Shown in pieces: positions 33,440 through 43,950 of a stretch of DNA of 56,253 bases; within the stretch, counting starts at the first letter, position 1; every line of letters begins with the position of its first letter. Both the position numbers and the translations under genes were made by a program. The DNA is from an uncultured delta proteobacterium (GTDB lineage Bacteria > Desulfobacterota > Syntrophia > Syntrophales > UBA8958). Under the pieces are notes generated by a model. The model was not told where the DNA came from and ran no database searches. It saw only the letters and a list, made by a program, of their open reading frames with translations. Location: contig CAISJV010000037.1 of NCBI GenBank assembly GCA_903885795.1, positions 1 through 56,253 on the forward strand. The letters are read 5' to 3'.

Positions 33440-34270
33440 TCAGGGCTCAATCGTGGGTGATCCCCAAATGGCTCTCGACATCTCGTAGAGGCTTCTTCCA
33501 TCGACTGAGATCAGACTTGGCGAACCAATGACAAGCCAGCTCATTCCCTCGCCTATATTGCGCCTGGTGTAGAAATGCAGAGAACTTGAGATCATTCCCC
33601 CGACTCCGTTGTCAGGATGGCCGACTGTGTAGCGTGCGATGAACCTGTCACCCCAGTTGAGATCAGCATGGGTTGTCTTCAAGTGCTTCGCGATGAAGTG
33701 CTCCTTTGAAGTATCGATATCGGTTCGAATCCACCAGCCGGGACGGTGGCGCTGCAATATGTCGCCGCCCGTGTGTAGCCAGTAAATTGACTTCACGATC
33801 TTGGTGAGTGTTTGGCTTACTGGTAGATGATCCAAATCGATAGCGTCCCTTCCCGTGCGGGGATCCGTTCCCATGAAGGGTCGGAGGAGGTCGGCACGAT
33901 GGCTGCCCTTCTCAGAATCCTGCAAATGCATCTGCATCTGTCGGTCCAGCGCAAGCAGATCGGGGTCAGTGGGCTCTCGGTTCTGCAAGATTGATTCCTG
34001 TTTGAGGCGAAGCGACAGCAGGACACTGAAGAGGAAGTCCTCATCGGATGATGAGTTGTTGCACTGTTTGCAGACGGGAAAGGTGAAGAACTCCGTGTCT
34101 TGAGTCCTAATTGCTGCGGGGAGTATTACTTTAGGAGGGAGATGGTCTCTGTCTTTCCCCTCGCACTGGGCACAGACTATGCAGGGAGCCTTCTTGCGTT
34201 TCCAGTCGCGGTGTAGCTGTTGATGTGTCCGCTTCAGAACGCGATATCTCTCGTCATCTTGCGCCGTCAT
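33440..34270 (-). CDS. HNH-endonuclease-like protein
   Basis: Encodes 276 residues from an ATG at 34270; a TTG-led extension to 34300 is possible. Zinc pairs in CIVCAQC (about 30) and CKQCNNSSSDED (about 67) bracket RDHLPPKVIL, the DH of an HNH/McrA-like beta-beta-alpha metal site. Such proteins nick or cut DNA. The remaining two thirds show no known domain. As the first cassette in the array it has an attC downstream; just upstream of the start is GTTGGCA, close to the recombination core, so it may also be a captured cassette. Confidence 0.6.
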   Translation of the reverse strand: MTAQDDERYRVLKRTHQQLHRDWKRKKAPCIVCAQCEGKDRDHLPPKVILPAAIRTQDTEFFTFPVCKQCNNSSSDEDFLFSVLLSLRLKQESILQNREPTDPDLLALDRQMQMHLQDSEKGSHRADLLRPFMGTDPRTGRDAIDLDHLPVSQTLTKIVKSIYWLHTGGDILQRHRPGWWIRTDIDTSKEHFIAKHLKTTHADLNWGDRFIARYTVGHPDNGVGGMISSSLHFYTRRNIGEGMSWLVIGSPSLISVDGRSLYEMSRAIWGSPTIEP

Positions 34271-34300
34271 ATGGTCTCGTGTTCTCTTCGGTGCCAACAA

Positions 34301-34747
34301 TTAATATACGGAATAGATCTTTCCCCACTTAGGCAATGGCCTACATTATGTCATCGATATATATGTATCAGTCGTTAATAATTATAAATCTCACGATTTC
34401 CGTATTCGTTCCGTAATATCATGATAGACGGAATCCATATATCATCAAAAGTTGATTGTGAGAGAGAAAATGGACCCCTCCCACCCTCTGACAAAGCTTG
34501 AATTCAAAGAAATTTATCATCCATATCGTGATCTCCGAGAGATCAACATCACTTGTTTCTGTTTGTAAGTCTCGGATGCCGACGAAAAAAATAATTTTAA
34601 GACTTTCAGGAAGCTAGTGCCGCAATCGAGCCCAACAAACTACCTAACATTAACTATACAAGTTGAATGATCAGCAAAGGCAAGAAAAACTTTCTATGCC
34701 TCTCATGGACTATATTTGGTGTAGGGGAACATGATCCTTTCGGATCA
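34301..34747. other. non-coding, A+T-rich spacer
   Basis: About 450 bases between the cassette array and the MBL gene. It is A+T-rich, with a small hairpin TGATCC/GGATCA at about 34730-34745 that lacks a T tract. No gene, integrase or attI could be identified. A 111-codon plus-strand frame from 34667 is the complement of the MBL gene for most of its length. Confidence 0.4.
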
Positions 34748-35317
34748 TCACCTGAAAAATGGATTTCTCAGTCTCTCCTGACCTATAGTAGAGGAAGGCC
34801 CATGCCCTGGATATATTCGCAAATCGTCTCCAAGGGGAAATATCTTTTCCATTACCCCCTTAATCAGTTTCTTTTGATCGCCTCCGGGAAAGTCGGTGCG
34901 TCCTATAGAACCGGAAAAAAGTGTATCCCCAGTAAAGACAACACCTGGGGCGCAAAGACATACACCGCCAGGAGAATGCCCAGGTGTATGGATCACCTTT
35001 AGCTTATATGTGCCAACTTCAATTTCCTGTCCGTCAAAAAGCGTCCCATCAGGCGGGAAACCCAGACCGGGAGAATCCAGACTATGTATCCATACAGGGG
35101 CCTTTATAATATCCTTTAGCTCCTTCGCCGCACCTGTGTGATCCATATGGCCATGGGTGATTAGGATATATTTGATCCTGAGACAAGCATTGGATACCTC
35201 TTTCACAATGCGAAACGCCTCATCCCCAGGGTCAATGACAACCCCCTCCATGGTCTTTTTACATCCCAGTATATAACAGTTGGCCTGAAATGAGCCAACA
35301 GCCATCATCTTAAGCAT
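34748..35317 (-). CDS. glyoxalase II-like metallo-beta-lactamase-fold hydrolase
   Basis: Encodes 189 residues, a compact single-domain MBL fold. Metal motifs in order: THGHMDHTG, TPGHSPGG, FTGDTLFSGSIGRTDFPGGD and YPGHGP. The GSIGRTDFPGG segment is typical of the small hydroxyacylglutathione-hydrolase-like proteins widespread in anaerobes, which hydrolyse thioesters or related bonds. No signal peptide, so cytoplasmic. It looks like a house-keeping gene inside accessory DNA; either captured or part of an old chromosome segment. Confidence 0.85.
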   Translation of the reverse strand: MLKMMAVGSFQANCYILGCKKTMEGVVIDPGDEAFRIVKEVSNACLRIKYILITHGHMDHTGAAKELKDIIKAPVWIHSLDSPGLGFPPDGTLFDGQEIEVGTYKLKVIHTPGHSPGGVCLCAPGVVFTGDTLFSGSIGRTDFPGGDQKKLIKGVMEKIFPLGDDLRIYPGHGPSSTIGQERLRNPFFR

Positions 35318-35483
35318 TGCCGTTTGTGCTCTCTAATAATTCTCGAAATCCGACCACCATTTATTTCAGGGATAATTCTGTTTTTAAGAAAATACACGTT
35401 ATCTAAAGTATATAATTATTGGCGAAATGCATTAAAATATTTCATGTCCTTTTTCGGCCAAAATTGCGGTTGAACATTCTGTC

Positions 35484-38400
35484 TTAGCTCGTGATCTCTG
35501 AGGATTCCTTCTTAACGATTTTCTTAATGATGTATGATCGTTGACCACGTCCATCCTTAATCGTCACTTCGTCCTCAACCGTTGCCCCCAGCATGGCTTG
35601 TGCAAGAGGGTGCACTTTAGAAATGAGTCCGGTATCCGGGTTGTTTTGGTTTGTGGTGATGCGAACTTTAAGCTCATGATTTGGATGGCCCAATGGGAAA
35701 TAGAATATTGTATCGCCTACTTCCACTTCTTGCTCGTCGTCTTCTGTTTCAACAACTGAAACACCAAGGTTTTTCAGCGTTAGCTGTTCAGATGGCTCTG
35801 TTTGTAGTGCAGTGGGAACAATAGTATCATCAGGCAATACGAAGTAGGCGCCATCAAGCGGTATGCCCTTTAGTTCATTCAGAAACGCGATGAGATTTGC
35901 GGTCTCGCGTATAGGGTTCCTGAACCAATCTGTTGACCAGATGCGCCAGATGCGGTTTTTCCAGCCAAGACTTTCCAGAATCTCCTGCCGTATACGGTCA
36001 CGGTCTCGTACCGAAACGCCAGAATGGTACGTAGCACCGTCACACTCGATGGCGGCAAGGTAGGCTGAACTGTAGTTAGGGTGTTTGACTGCAATATCGA
36101 TTCGGAAACCAGCGACCCCAAGCTGTGGCACAACCTCAAAATTATGTTTATGGAGAACGTCGGCGACCGAAATTTCGAAATCACTATCGGGCTCGCCTCC
36201 TGTTGGCTTTATATCAGCAAGAATTCCACTACGCGCATACTCAAGGTAGTCGTGAAGAATCTTGGTTCCATATGGGGTATTGGTATCTACTACTATATCT
36301 TCAGGCCTCATGGACGTGAATAAATGGACAGCTTTGCGTGCGCGGGTAAATAAAACATTTAGTCTGCGCCAACCGTCCGCGCGTGCGACAGGACCAAAGT
36401 TTTGTCTCGTAACATTGGTACCCTTTGCTTTGCCGAACGTGACAGATATAAAGATGACGTCCCGTTCGTCGCCCTGAACGCTCTCGAGGTTCTTTACGAA
36501 GAACCCCATTCCTTCTCGTTCCCAGTAATTTCGGTATTCTTCCGTTTTATCTAAGTATCGGAAGCGTTGCTCAAGCAACTCATCAATGAGATCGCGCTGC
36601 TTAAGATTAAGCGTTACTACACCCAAGGAATCCTCTGGGTGGTTTAGCATGTGATCAATGACTGCATCTGTTACGTTCTTTGCTTCCACAATATTCATCT
36701 GATCATGGTAGATGCCGTTTCCGATATAGCGATAATGCACACCTAGGAGTTTTCCCATTGGGTAAGGGGACGGAAATATGAATAGGTTCTTGTAGAAATT
36801 GTGGTTTGAAAATGCAATCAACGACTCATGCTTGGAACGGTAGTGCCAGCGTAAAGTTCGTACCGGTTGAAAATGGCCCATACATACGTCAAGAATGCTT
36901 TGCGACATGAGGGCTGCGGCCTGCTGACCATCATCCTCTCCGTCTTCCGATGTGAGGCTTAACCTGTCGAAGAAAGTTGTAGGCGGAAGCTGTTTTGGGT
37001 CACCAACGACAATAAGTTGCTTACCGCGGGCAATGGCACCAAGGGCTTCTTCTGGCTTCAACTGAGAAGCCTCGTCCATAATCACGATGTCAAATTTAAC
37101 CGCTCCTGGTTCGAGAAATTGGGCAACAGCTTGAGGTCCCATCATAAAACATGGCTTGAATGCCTGGATGGCGCGACCTGCCTGACGCATCATTTTGCGA
37201 ATCGACATTCTTGGCCGGATCTGTGGCAACAAATAATTTAGTAAGGACAGTTCCGTCTTATCATCGACTCGCGTACCTCCCGTACCCTGAGGTGGAAAAC
37301 ATTTCTGCGCCGTTTTATGAGCGCATTCTAGTCCACGTAGCTTGATAATATCGTGGTCAAGGATAGCGAATTCCGCCCTAATTGTCTCGTGAGTTGTGCC
37401 CGCGAACTGCTCGAGGGTCGGGTAAGAGCGGAAAAGGCGCGCTGCAATGGAGCTATAAAAACGGTAGCCGAACGTGTTGGGTAGATGATCAGGGCTAACT
37501 TTTCCTGATTCCATTACCGAAATGAGGTCCCCAAGACCGCGTGAGTGTGCCCGTGCAGATTGCTGCAGGTATTGCACCCATGAAAGTAGAGCATTAATGT
37601 TTTTTATTGCATTCTCTGTACGCGCAACCAATGTGGGTGGGAAGTCGGCATCACTAAGTTCCTTACCCACCCAACATGCAAGTTCAAAGTTGCCAAACTC
37701 GGTCATTTCCTTTATGAAGCCGTCAACGATATTCCAGCCGCCCTGTATTGCCTTAATGTAATCTGTAATCTTATTAAAGTTAGCATCGACCCTATCTGAT
37801 ATGAGTTTACAGTTGATTGCCGGGGGCATCTTGAGCAACATGATATTCCTGCCATAGGCCAGTGCATCCCACGCAGGCTTTGTGTCAGTTTCGGTAGATC
37901 GGAATTCTTTATCAAGCAATGTCTTTGATGCAATATCTTCGTCCACTGAATTTATTGCGGTCGGGAGTGCAAGGTAAGACGTCACAGCTCGCAGAGATTC
38001 CGCAGCAGAGATATTGCCAGGCGACCAAGCAAATAACTTACCCGCAGCATCCTTGATAAGTAAACCCAACTCATTAAGGAGGTCTGCGAACAATGGCCAA
38101 CTCGTAGCTGCGAGTAGCTTCTCATTGACAACCTTCGACATTTGGAACCAATTTTTCAGAGACTCTCTTCCTGTGGTAAGATCATTAATAGCATATTCAA
38201 GCTTGGATTGGCATCCAGCTATCTCCATGAGGTGCAACTCCGTGGCCTCAAGTGAATTGAAAATGTTCTCATCCAGTCCAGCTTCAAGTAATCTGCACTG
38301 AGTTGTAGCAATCCATGACCCAAGCTTCATCGCCTTATCGAAAGACGTATCTTCTCCCTGATACAATGGACCGAGAGCTTCCCTATAGGACTGGTTTGAA

Positions 38401-40976
38401 TTCCAGGTTATTGCAGCATTCTGAAGGGTAATTAGTCTTTCGAGCTCTTGCAATCGAAGTGCACTGGTCTTTTTTGCCTTAGTCTTGTCTATGGTGCGAT
38501 GAAGGCGACAAGCACGACGCCATCTGCCCTGAAAAATGCGATACCAAGTATCACCTTCTCTCAAAACAAGTATTGCTTCTCTAAGTTCACTATCAACAGG
38601 AACCACATCCAGATAAAGTATTTTCGATATTACTTCTCGTTCTTCCATAATGCGCTGTAAATCTGCACATGCTTTTCCGATAATAGAGTTTACATCGGGA
38701 TTTTTCAGGCCCAAGTGTCGGTATTGCAATAGATCGCGTGGAGCTTGTAAAGCAATATCAACAATTGCATGAATTTTCTCCACTGATGCGTCTGAGCCAT
38801 CGAACTCAATTCCAACAATCTGTCCGCATTCATTGATTTTTGCGAGCGCACGACTAACGCTAGCAGCGATTTGAAGTATTTCGTTGGCCAAATCTTCGAC
38901 AGTCTGGCACGATTTTTCAAGCAATATTAGTTGTGAGAGATTATTTTTTAGTGCCTCAGCATTATCACCATCAGCTTTCGTTAATGTGTCTTGTTGCTTG
39001 AGTCGGTTTCCAACATCTGATCGAAGTTCACTAACGCGTTTTAATCTCTCGTCGAATCGACGCAGGGTTGCTTCGGCTGTCTTCGCTTCTGGGTCCTTAT
39101 CGGAAAAGAGCCCAGGCAGAACTGTGCGCGACATCCCTGGAGGGAATTTAGTCGGGTCGATGGAAACCAAGGCATTCATTAACGCTTCTGTTTCCTCAGG
39201 ACTGAGATAAAACTTCTCTTCACCCAGGAATGCTGCTGCTTCTTGAAGTGTTTTCTGAAATTCTTCAAAATGAGGAAGAGCGTCTTGCATATTGCGATCG
39301 ATCATCAATTCTGAACCTGGCATCAGTTCCGTAGGGTAAAATCCCCAGAATGGATGATCTGGACCGAACGATCCGATGAGCTTGTATTGCCTGCAGGTAT
39401 GTGTGAGTGTGTCGCGTAACGACGTGAATTCTGCATGGGTCAATGAATGCGCTTTCGGAATGGTGATTTCTTGGGCGGCTTTCCATTCGCTACCACAGTC
39501 AATCCGGTTGCGCTCTGCTCGCCAAAGGACGGAATGGACAGAGAGCCCCTGTGCGTTGCCTACGACGCTATTTAAGAGATCAGCGTAGGCTTTAAGTGCT
39601 TTCCGCTTTTCTTCAAGTGCTTCCAGTTGGGGGCTCAAAGCGCGTGGCAATGGAAAATAATTATCCTTTCTAATTGCTATGGCATCAAGTACCCGTTTCT
39701 TATGAGTTTTGTTGCTATGAAGTTCGAGACAGAAGTCATCGAGTCCGGCAAGTAATAGTCGCTTTTTGACAACCTCAAGTGCTGCCATTTTCTCAGACAG
39801 GAACAGCACTTTTTTGCCCTCTACAATGGCTACTGCAATCAGATTCGTAATTGTCTGGGACTTGCCAGTACCTGGTGGGCCTTCAATGACCATGTTGCGA
39901 CCCGAAAGGGAATCAATGAGCGCACTGTGTTGGGAGCTGTCTGCGTCATAAATCAGAGGAATGTTGCTTAGCGGATGCTCGTCGATATTATAATCTTTGC
40001 CCAAGTCCAGTCCGTTCCCTACACCATCTTTATGCCGAACGCCCTCAAATACCATGCGCACGATAGGATGGTCGGTGAGCCCTGACAAGCCCTTGCCGAG
40101 GGAAGGCCATTTCGACGGATCAATGTCCCTGACGAGCAACATCTTGGTAAAGGACAGAAGCGCCAGCGTCATCTGCCGCTTGATCTTCCAACCATGCTTG
40201 TGTTGGATTGCTTTCTGAATTTCCTTAAAATATTCATCTGGAGTCGTTTCGTCTTCGTCGAACACCGGAAGTTCGAATCCATGGTCCTGTCTCAGCTTTT
40301 CCCTCAATGAAAGATTTTCAGAAAGCTCTTCGCCAGTATAAGAGAGATAATAGCGGTAGTGGCGTGTCTCTCGATCCAAGTCTCCTTTTTCGATGATGAC
40401 GGGGACAGAGATTAGTGGTGCTGAAATTGTCCGGTCGGTCGGAGTTTTATCTGGAAAATCGAGGAAGCCGAACACAAGAAAGAGCATGTGAGCTCCAGTT
40501 TCCTCGATTGCAGATTTCATCTCACGATGAAGCTTTCGACAACGCCGCTCCAAGTCCTCGGAGTAGTAAAGTGCACGAACGCTGATAGCCCCATTAGACC
40601 GGGTACCTTCGTGAGGCAACTCGAAGGATGGGTCTATCCCGAGAGTCTTTGCGTAATCTCTGGCTTCTGGTTTTGTCAGGCGGCCAGCAATGGTTACCAT
40701 TTCACTGCGGTGAGGGTCTGGTATTGGGTTCAAGCAAATTTTTCTGTCGGTACTCTCCATAAGCCTGCGAAATACTGGGTTCGGCTGTGCATCCACAAAC
40801 TGAATGCACTTCCCTGGTGAATGCTTGAAATTCAGCAGGCGGTTACGCGATGTTAAATCAAGCAACCGAAGACGTAGTGTTTCCAATGCTTTCAAGATTG
40901 GAACACGCCCGGAATAGAGATCATCAGCTTCAGGGGCTGGGGCGACTTGGCCTGTCATCTGGTCAGTTTGTGGCAC
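35484..40976 (-). CDS. giant DUF4011-type helicase with Vsr-like nuclease and Gre-like C-terminus
   Basis: Encodes 1830 residues. The N-terminus (about 25-260) matches DUF4011 helicase proteins (LLDLTSRNRLLNF). The SF1 helicase has Walker A GPPGTGKS at 366-373, Walker B IMDEASQL, QLPPTTF and the late motifs with GDERDVIF and FTRARKAV. A Vsr/DUF559-like nuclease follows (about 1610-1700) with FRIDIAVKHP and AAIECDGATYH. The last 85 residues look like the GreA/GreB C-terminal domain (HPLAQAMLGATVEDEV). DUF4011-helicase-Vsr proteins are an experimentally reported anti-phage type (Hhe). The initiation codon is GTG at 40976 or ATG at 40958. A single-gene defence system is likely. Confidence 0.82.
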   Translation of the reverse strand: MPQTDQMTGQVAPAPEADDLYSGRVPILKALETLRLRLLDLTSRNRLLNFKHSPGKCIQFVDAQPNPVFRRLMESTDRKICLNPIPDPHRSEMVTIAGRLTKPEARDYAKTLGIDPSFELPHEGTRSNGAISVRALYYSEDLERRCRKLHREMKSAIEETGAHMLFLVFGFLDFPDKTPTDRTISAPLISVPVIIEKGDLDRETRHYRYYLSYTGEELSENLSLREKLRQDHGFELPVFDEDETTPDEYFKEIQKAIQHKHGWKIKRQMTLALLSFTKMLLVRDIDPSKWPSLGKGLSGLTDHPIVRMVFEGVRHKDGVGNGLDLGKDYNIDEHPLSNIPLIYDADSSQHSALIDSLSGRNMVIEGPPGTGKSQTITNLIAVAIVEGKKVLFLSEKMAALEVVKKRLLLAGLDDFCLELHSNKTHKKRVLDAIAIRKDNYFPLPRALSPQLEALEEKRKALKAYADLLNSVVGNAQGLSVHSVLWRAERNRIDCGSEWKAAQEITIPKAHSLTHAEFTSLRDTLTHTCRQYKLIGSFGPDHPFWGFYPTELMPGSELMIDRNMQDALPHFEEFQKTLQEAAAFLGEEKFYLSPEETEALMNALVSIDPTKFPPGMSRTVLPGLFSDKDPEAKTAEATLRRFDERLKRVSELRSDVGNRLKQQDTLTKADGDNAEALKNNLSQLILLEKSCQTVEDLANEILQIAASVSRALAKINECGQIVGIEFDGSDASVEKIHAIVDIALQAPRDLLQYRHLGLKNPDVNSIIGKACADLQRIMEEREVISKILYLDVVPVDSELREAILVLREGDTWYRIFQGRWRRACRLHRTIDKTKAKKTSALRLQELERLITLQNAAITWNSNQSYREALGPLYQGEDTSFDKAMKLGSWIATTQCRLLEAGLDENIFNSLEATELHLMEIAGCQSKLEYAINDLTTGRESLKNWFQMSKVVNEKLLAATSWPLFADLLNELGLLIKDAAGKLFAWSPGNISAAESLRAVTSYLALPTAINSVDEDIASKTLLDKEFRSTETDTKPAWDALAYGRNIMLLKMPPAINCKLISDRVDANFNKITDYIKAIQGGWNIVDGFIKEMTEFGNFELACWVGKELSDADFPPTLVARTENAIKNINALLSWVQYLQQSARAHSRGLGDLISVMESGKVSPDHLPNTFGYRFYSSIAARLFRSYPTLEQFAGTTHETIRAEFAILDHDIIKLRGLECAHKTAQKCFPPQGTGGTRVDDKTELSLLNYLLPQIRPRMSIRKMMRQAGRAIQAFKPCFMMGPQAVAQFLEPGAVKFDIVIMDEASQLKPEEALGAIARGKQLIVVGDPKQLPPTTFFDRLSLTSEDGEDDGQQAAALMSQSILDVCMGHFQPVRTLRWHYRSKHESLIAFSNHNFYKNLFIFPSPYPMGKLLGVHYRYIGNGIYHDQMNIVEAKNVTDAVIDHMLNHPEDSLGVVTLNLKQRDLIDELLEQRFRYLDKTEEYRNYWEREGMGFFVKNLESVQGDERDVIFISVTFGKAKGTNVTRQNFGPVARADGWRRLNVLFTRARKAVHLFTSMRPEDIVVDTNTPYGTKILHDYLEYARSGILADIKPTGGEPDSDFEISVADVLHKHNFEVVPQLGVAGFRIDIAVKHPNYSSAYLAAIECDGATYHSGVSVRDRDRIRQEILESLGWKNRIWRIWSTDWFRNPIRETANLIAFLNELKGIPLDGAYFVLPDDTIVPTALQTEPSEQLTLKNLGVSVVETEDDEQEVEVGDTIFYFPLGHPNHELKVRITTNQNNPDTGLISKVHPLAQAMLGATVEDEVTIKDGRGQRSYIIKKIVKKESSEITS

Positions 40977-41032
40977 AATTCACCAAGCATAATTGAATAT
41001 AAGTCAGATCTGTTTTGACATGTAAGTAATCA

Positions 41033-41072
41033 TAAAAAAAACAAAGCCCCGTTATCTTCCTGAGATACGGGG
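41033..41072 (-). terminator. intrinsic terminator, minus strand
   Basis: On the minus strand CCCCGTATCT, a short loop and AGATAACGGGG form a stem with one bulge, followed by CTTTG and a long T run. No gene lies directly upstream on this strand because an insertion sequence is in between; it may be the original end of the SAM operon. Confidence 0.6.
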
Positions 41073-41655
41073 TCTTAGTTATCAGCCCATGGTTCCCTCA
41101 CACATGGTTATTGATCCATAAATTATAACACCGGTAATATACAACGATCTTATTATCACGCTTTTCTCAAGAATGCTACTATGAAATGAATAATTTGTGG
41201 AAATTAGCTATGGAAATTAGTCGGACTCGAGAGAATAAACGGGCTCTTCGGTGTCGAAACTCTGCACCTTTCATCATATCGCATTCAATAAATTCGTCCT
41301 AATGATTACGGTGTAGATTTGTATTTGAAGGGATTGACTGCAATCCATGAAATAATGACATGCGGCGGACCTTGTGTCCATCTACAATTCAAGGTTTTGC
41401 CTTGACTGACGTTCGCCTCCATGATTATCTCCTCCTGTTCGCTAATTTCTATTGGCTGGTAACATGTTAAGCATATGGCGGCATATCCTCCTTAGGATAA
41501 GCTGACGTTCGACAGTGTAGGCACATTTTGGCCTTTGGAATGGCGTAAGTCATTGAAATCTCGTGGTGGGGTCTCCGAAAAACTGGAAAACGTGTAGGCA
41601 TGCGAATCAAATAATTGTTCTTGACATAATGGTAGTATTTGTTATCTGAGTAGGC
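41073..41655. other. left flank of the insertion sequence
   Basis: About 580 bases without a gene. GTAGGCA occurs three times in direct orientation (41517, 41594, 41650), and once more after the transposase (about 43315). A possible transposase promoter, TTGACA at 41621-41626 with TATCTG 16 bases later, lies near the right end. Inverted termini of the element could not be fixed by eye. Confidence 0.4.
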
Positions 41656-43311
41656 ATGTACGTTAGAACAATTTCTCGGAAAAATAAAAGCGGATCCACC
41701 ACGACCTATGTCCAGTTGGCCCATAATGTTCGTGATCCTCAAACCGGGCAGCCCAGGGCGGATGTTCTTTACAGTTTCGGGCGCGCCGACACCCTGGATG
41801 TTGATGCGATCAGGCGACTGACCAAGAGCCTCTCCCGCTTTCTCTCTCCCGGGGAGGCTTTGCAGATTCAGGGGGCGGCAGATGGCGACACGCCGCTTCG
41901 ATTTATCAGGAGTTACCCCATGGGAGGCGCCTATCTTCTGCGGGCGCTGTGGGAACAGTTGGGAATACCCGAAGCTCTTTCTCAATGCATGAAGGATCGG
42001 TCGTTTACGTCTCCTGTGGAGTGGGCAGCCTTTGCCATGCTGGCCAATCGCGCCTTGGCCCCGGATTCCAAAAGAGGAGCTGAGGAGTGGGTCAGACAAG
42101 ATGTGGCCCTGGGGAATCCAGAACCTATCGAGCTTCAGCATCTGTACCGGGCGATGGATGTTCTTCTGGAGTATTGGGAGATCATTCACAAAGAGGTCTT
42201 CTTTGCCGTGGCGGATCTTTTGAACCTGGAGGTGGATCTGATCTTCTTTGACACCACCAGCACCTACTTCGAGATGGATGAAGAGGATGAAGCGGGACTG
42301 CGGCAGTATGGTCATTCCAAGGATCACCGGCCGGACCTCCCCCAGGTTGTGATTGGTCTGGCGGTGACGAAGGAGGGCATCCCGGTCAAGTGCTGGACCA
42401 TGCCGGGGAACACGTCGGATATGAAGACGGTGGAGACGGTCAAAAAGGAGCTTCTCGGATGGAAGCTGGGCCGCTGCATCTGGGTCATGGACCGGGGAAT
42501 GAACTCGGAAGATAACCGCCTGATCCTTCAGAAGACCGGCGGACATTATATTATCGGAGAGAAACTCCGGGACAACCAAGAGGTCCACAAGGAGGTCCTG
42601 GCCAAGCGGGGAAGGTTTACCGCCGTCCGGGAGAATCTGGAGATCAAGGAAGTGATTGTCGGCGATGGTGAGCGCCGCCGCCGGTTTATATTGGTTCACA
42701 ATCCCGAAGAGGCCAGGAAGGATAAGGCCACCCGTGAGAAGACTCTCAAAAAGATTGAGGAGGCCCTTAAGTCCATCAAGGAACAAAAGGGGCAATGTCA
42801 CAAGAAAAACGTATGCGCCCTTCTGTCTCACCGGACGATGGGGAGATTCCTGCGGCAGCTGAAAACCGGCGCGATCAAGATTGACAAGGGCAAAATCAAA
42901 GAAGAGGCCCATCTGGACGGGAAGTATATCATCTCCACCAGTGACGATACCCTGACTCCTGAGGATGTGGCCTTGGGTTACAAGCAACTGATGGAAGTGG
43001 AACGGGCCTTCCGGACCCTGAAGACGACCTTGGACCTGAGACCTGTCTATCACCGGAAGGATGAACGGATTCAGGCGCACGTTTTTCTCTGTTTCCTGGC
43101 GCTCCTTTTGGTGAGGATTGCCGAGAGGAAAACCAACATGACCTGGGACAGGATTAGAACCCAAATGGAGCGTCTTCATCTTGGAGAATTTTTTTCAAAA
43201 GAAGGACGGGTTTTACAGGCCACCGAACTGAGTCCTGAACAGTTGAACATCCTGAAACAACTTAAAATATCACCGCCGCAACGGATCAGGCACATCCAAA
43301 TGCCCCCCTGA
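41656..43311 (+). mobile_element. IS1634-family (IS4-like) DDE transposase
   Basis: Encodes 551 residues, full length for the family. DDE core: first Asp in LIFFDTTSTYFE (about 200), second in WVMDRGMNSEDN (about 282), the Glu in LMEVERAFRTLKT (about 448, the YREK-like region). The length and the motif forms are those of IS1634-family enzymes. It is intact and could be active. The only plus-strand gene between 19.8 and 55.6 kb, it separates the SAM operon from the terminator at 41033. Confidence 0.88.
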
Positions 43312-43382
43312 ATCTGTAGGCAAACGCCTAAAAATCGAGCACGACTTATGTCCACAATTTTACTTAACAATCTCAATCACGC

Positions 43383-43805
43383 TTACCTACCGCTGTCGAA
43401 GGGGAGATAAGGTTCGGGCTCATCCCACTTCTTCCTCCCATCTACTCCGATCTTGTCCATGATCCCTTTGAGATACGCTCGCCATATTCCATCCTCATCG
43501 CCCCAACGGTCAGTCTCTTCTTCAATGAGCATTAATTTCGTGTTTAGGGAGTGATAAATTTCGATCCAGTCTTTTTTTGTTAGTGTTAAACTTTCCTTTC
43601 TTTCTCTACATTCCTGAACAATTACTTTTTCCAATGCTTTACCAGCATCTGCTATCTTCCCAGTCGACAGGCAATAGGGACAAGTTATAATCTTACTAAC
43701 CTCATTCAATAAATATACGTCCATTATTAAAAGCCCATGACATTCTTCACATTCAAATGGCCCTATCAATTCACGTTGGTCAGGATTTATCTTCTTGAAG
43801 TTCAT
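43383..43805 (-). CDS. zinc-finger-like protein at the end of the SAM operon
   Basis: Encodes 140 residues from an ATG at 43805, which has AAGGGG 9 bases upstream; the frame could run up to 43970 but with only a TTG start. Two cysteine pairs, FECEECHG (about 18-25) and ITCPYCLS (about 45-52), suggest a zinc ribbon. The C-terminal half is helical and charged. It is the last gene of the minus-strand operon and just left of it lies the insertion sequence. Family unknown. Confidence 0.55.
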   Translation of the reverse strand: MNFKKINPDQRELIGPFECEECHGLLIMDVYLLNEVSKIITCPYCLSTGKIADAGKALEKVIVQECRERKESLTLTKKDWIEIYHSLNTKLMLIEEETDRWGDEDGIWRAYLKGIMDKIGVDGRKKWDEPEPYLPFDSGR

Positions 43806-43950
43806 TATTTTCATCCCCTTACCCTTTCCAGCCCATCTATCACATGGGCTTATTGGCTCCTTCTTTCTTAGTGGACTACTAAAGGTCTCCCCATAGTCAA
43901 GACAAAAAATTGGGTTGTATTTGAACCTCAGATTAGTATTTTTAACCCTA

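Noticed and set aside
41467-43179. A 570-codon minus-strand open frame opposite the transposase
   Set aside because: It is the antisense of the IS1634-like gene, with low-complexity His/Pro/Gln-rich content and no ribosome site. The plus-strand protein has clear DDE motifs.
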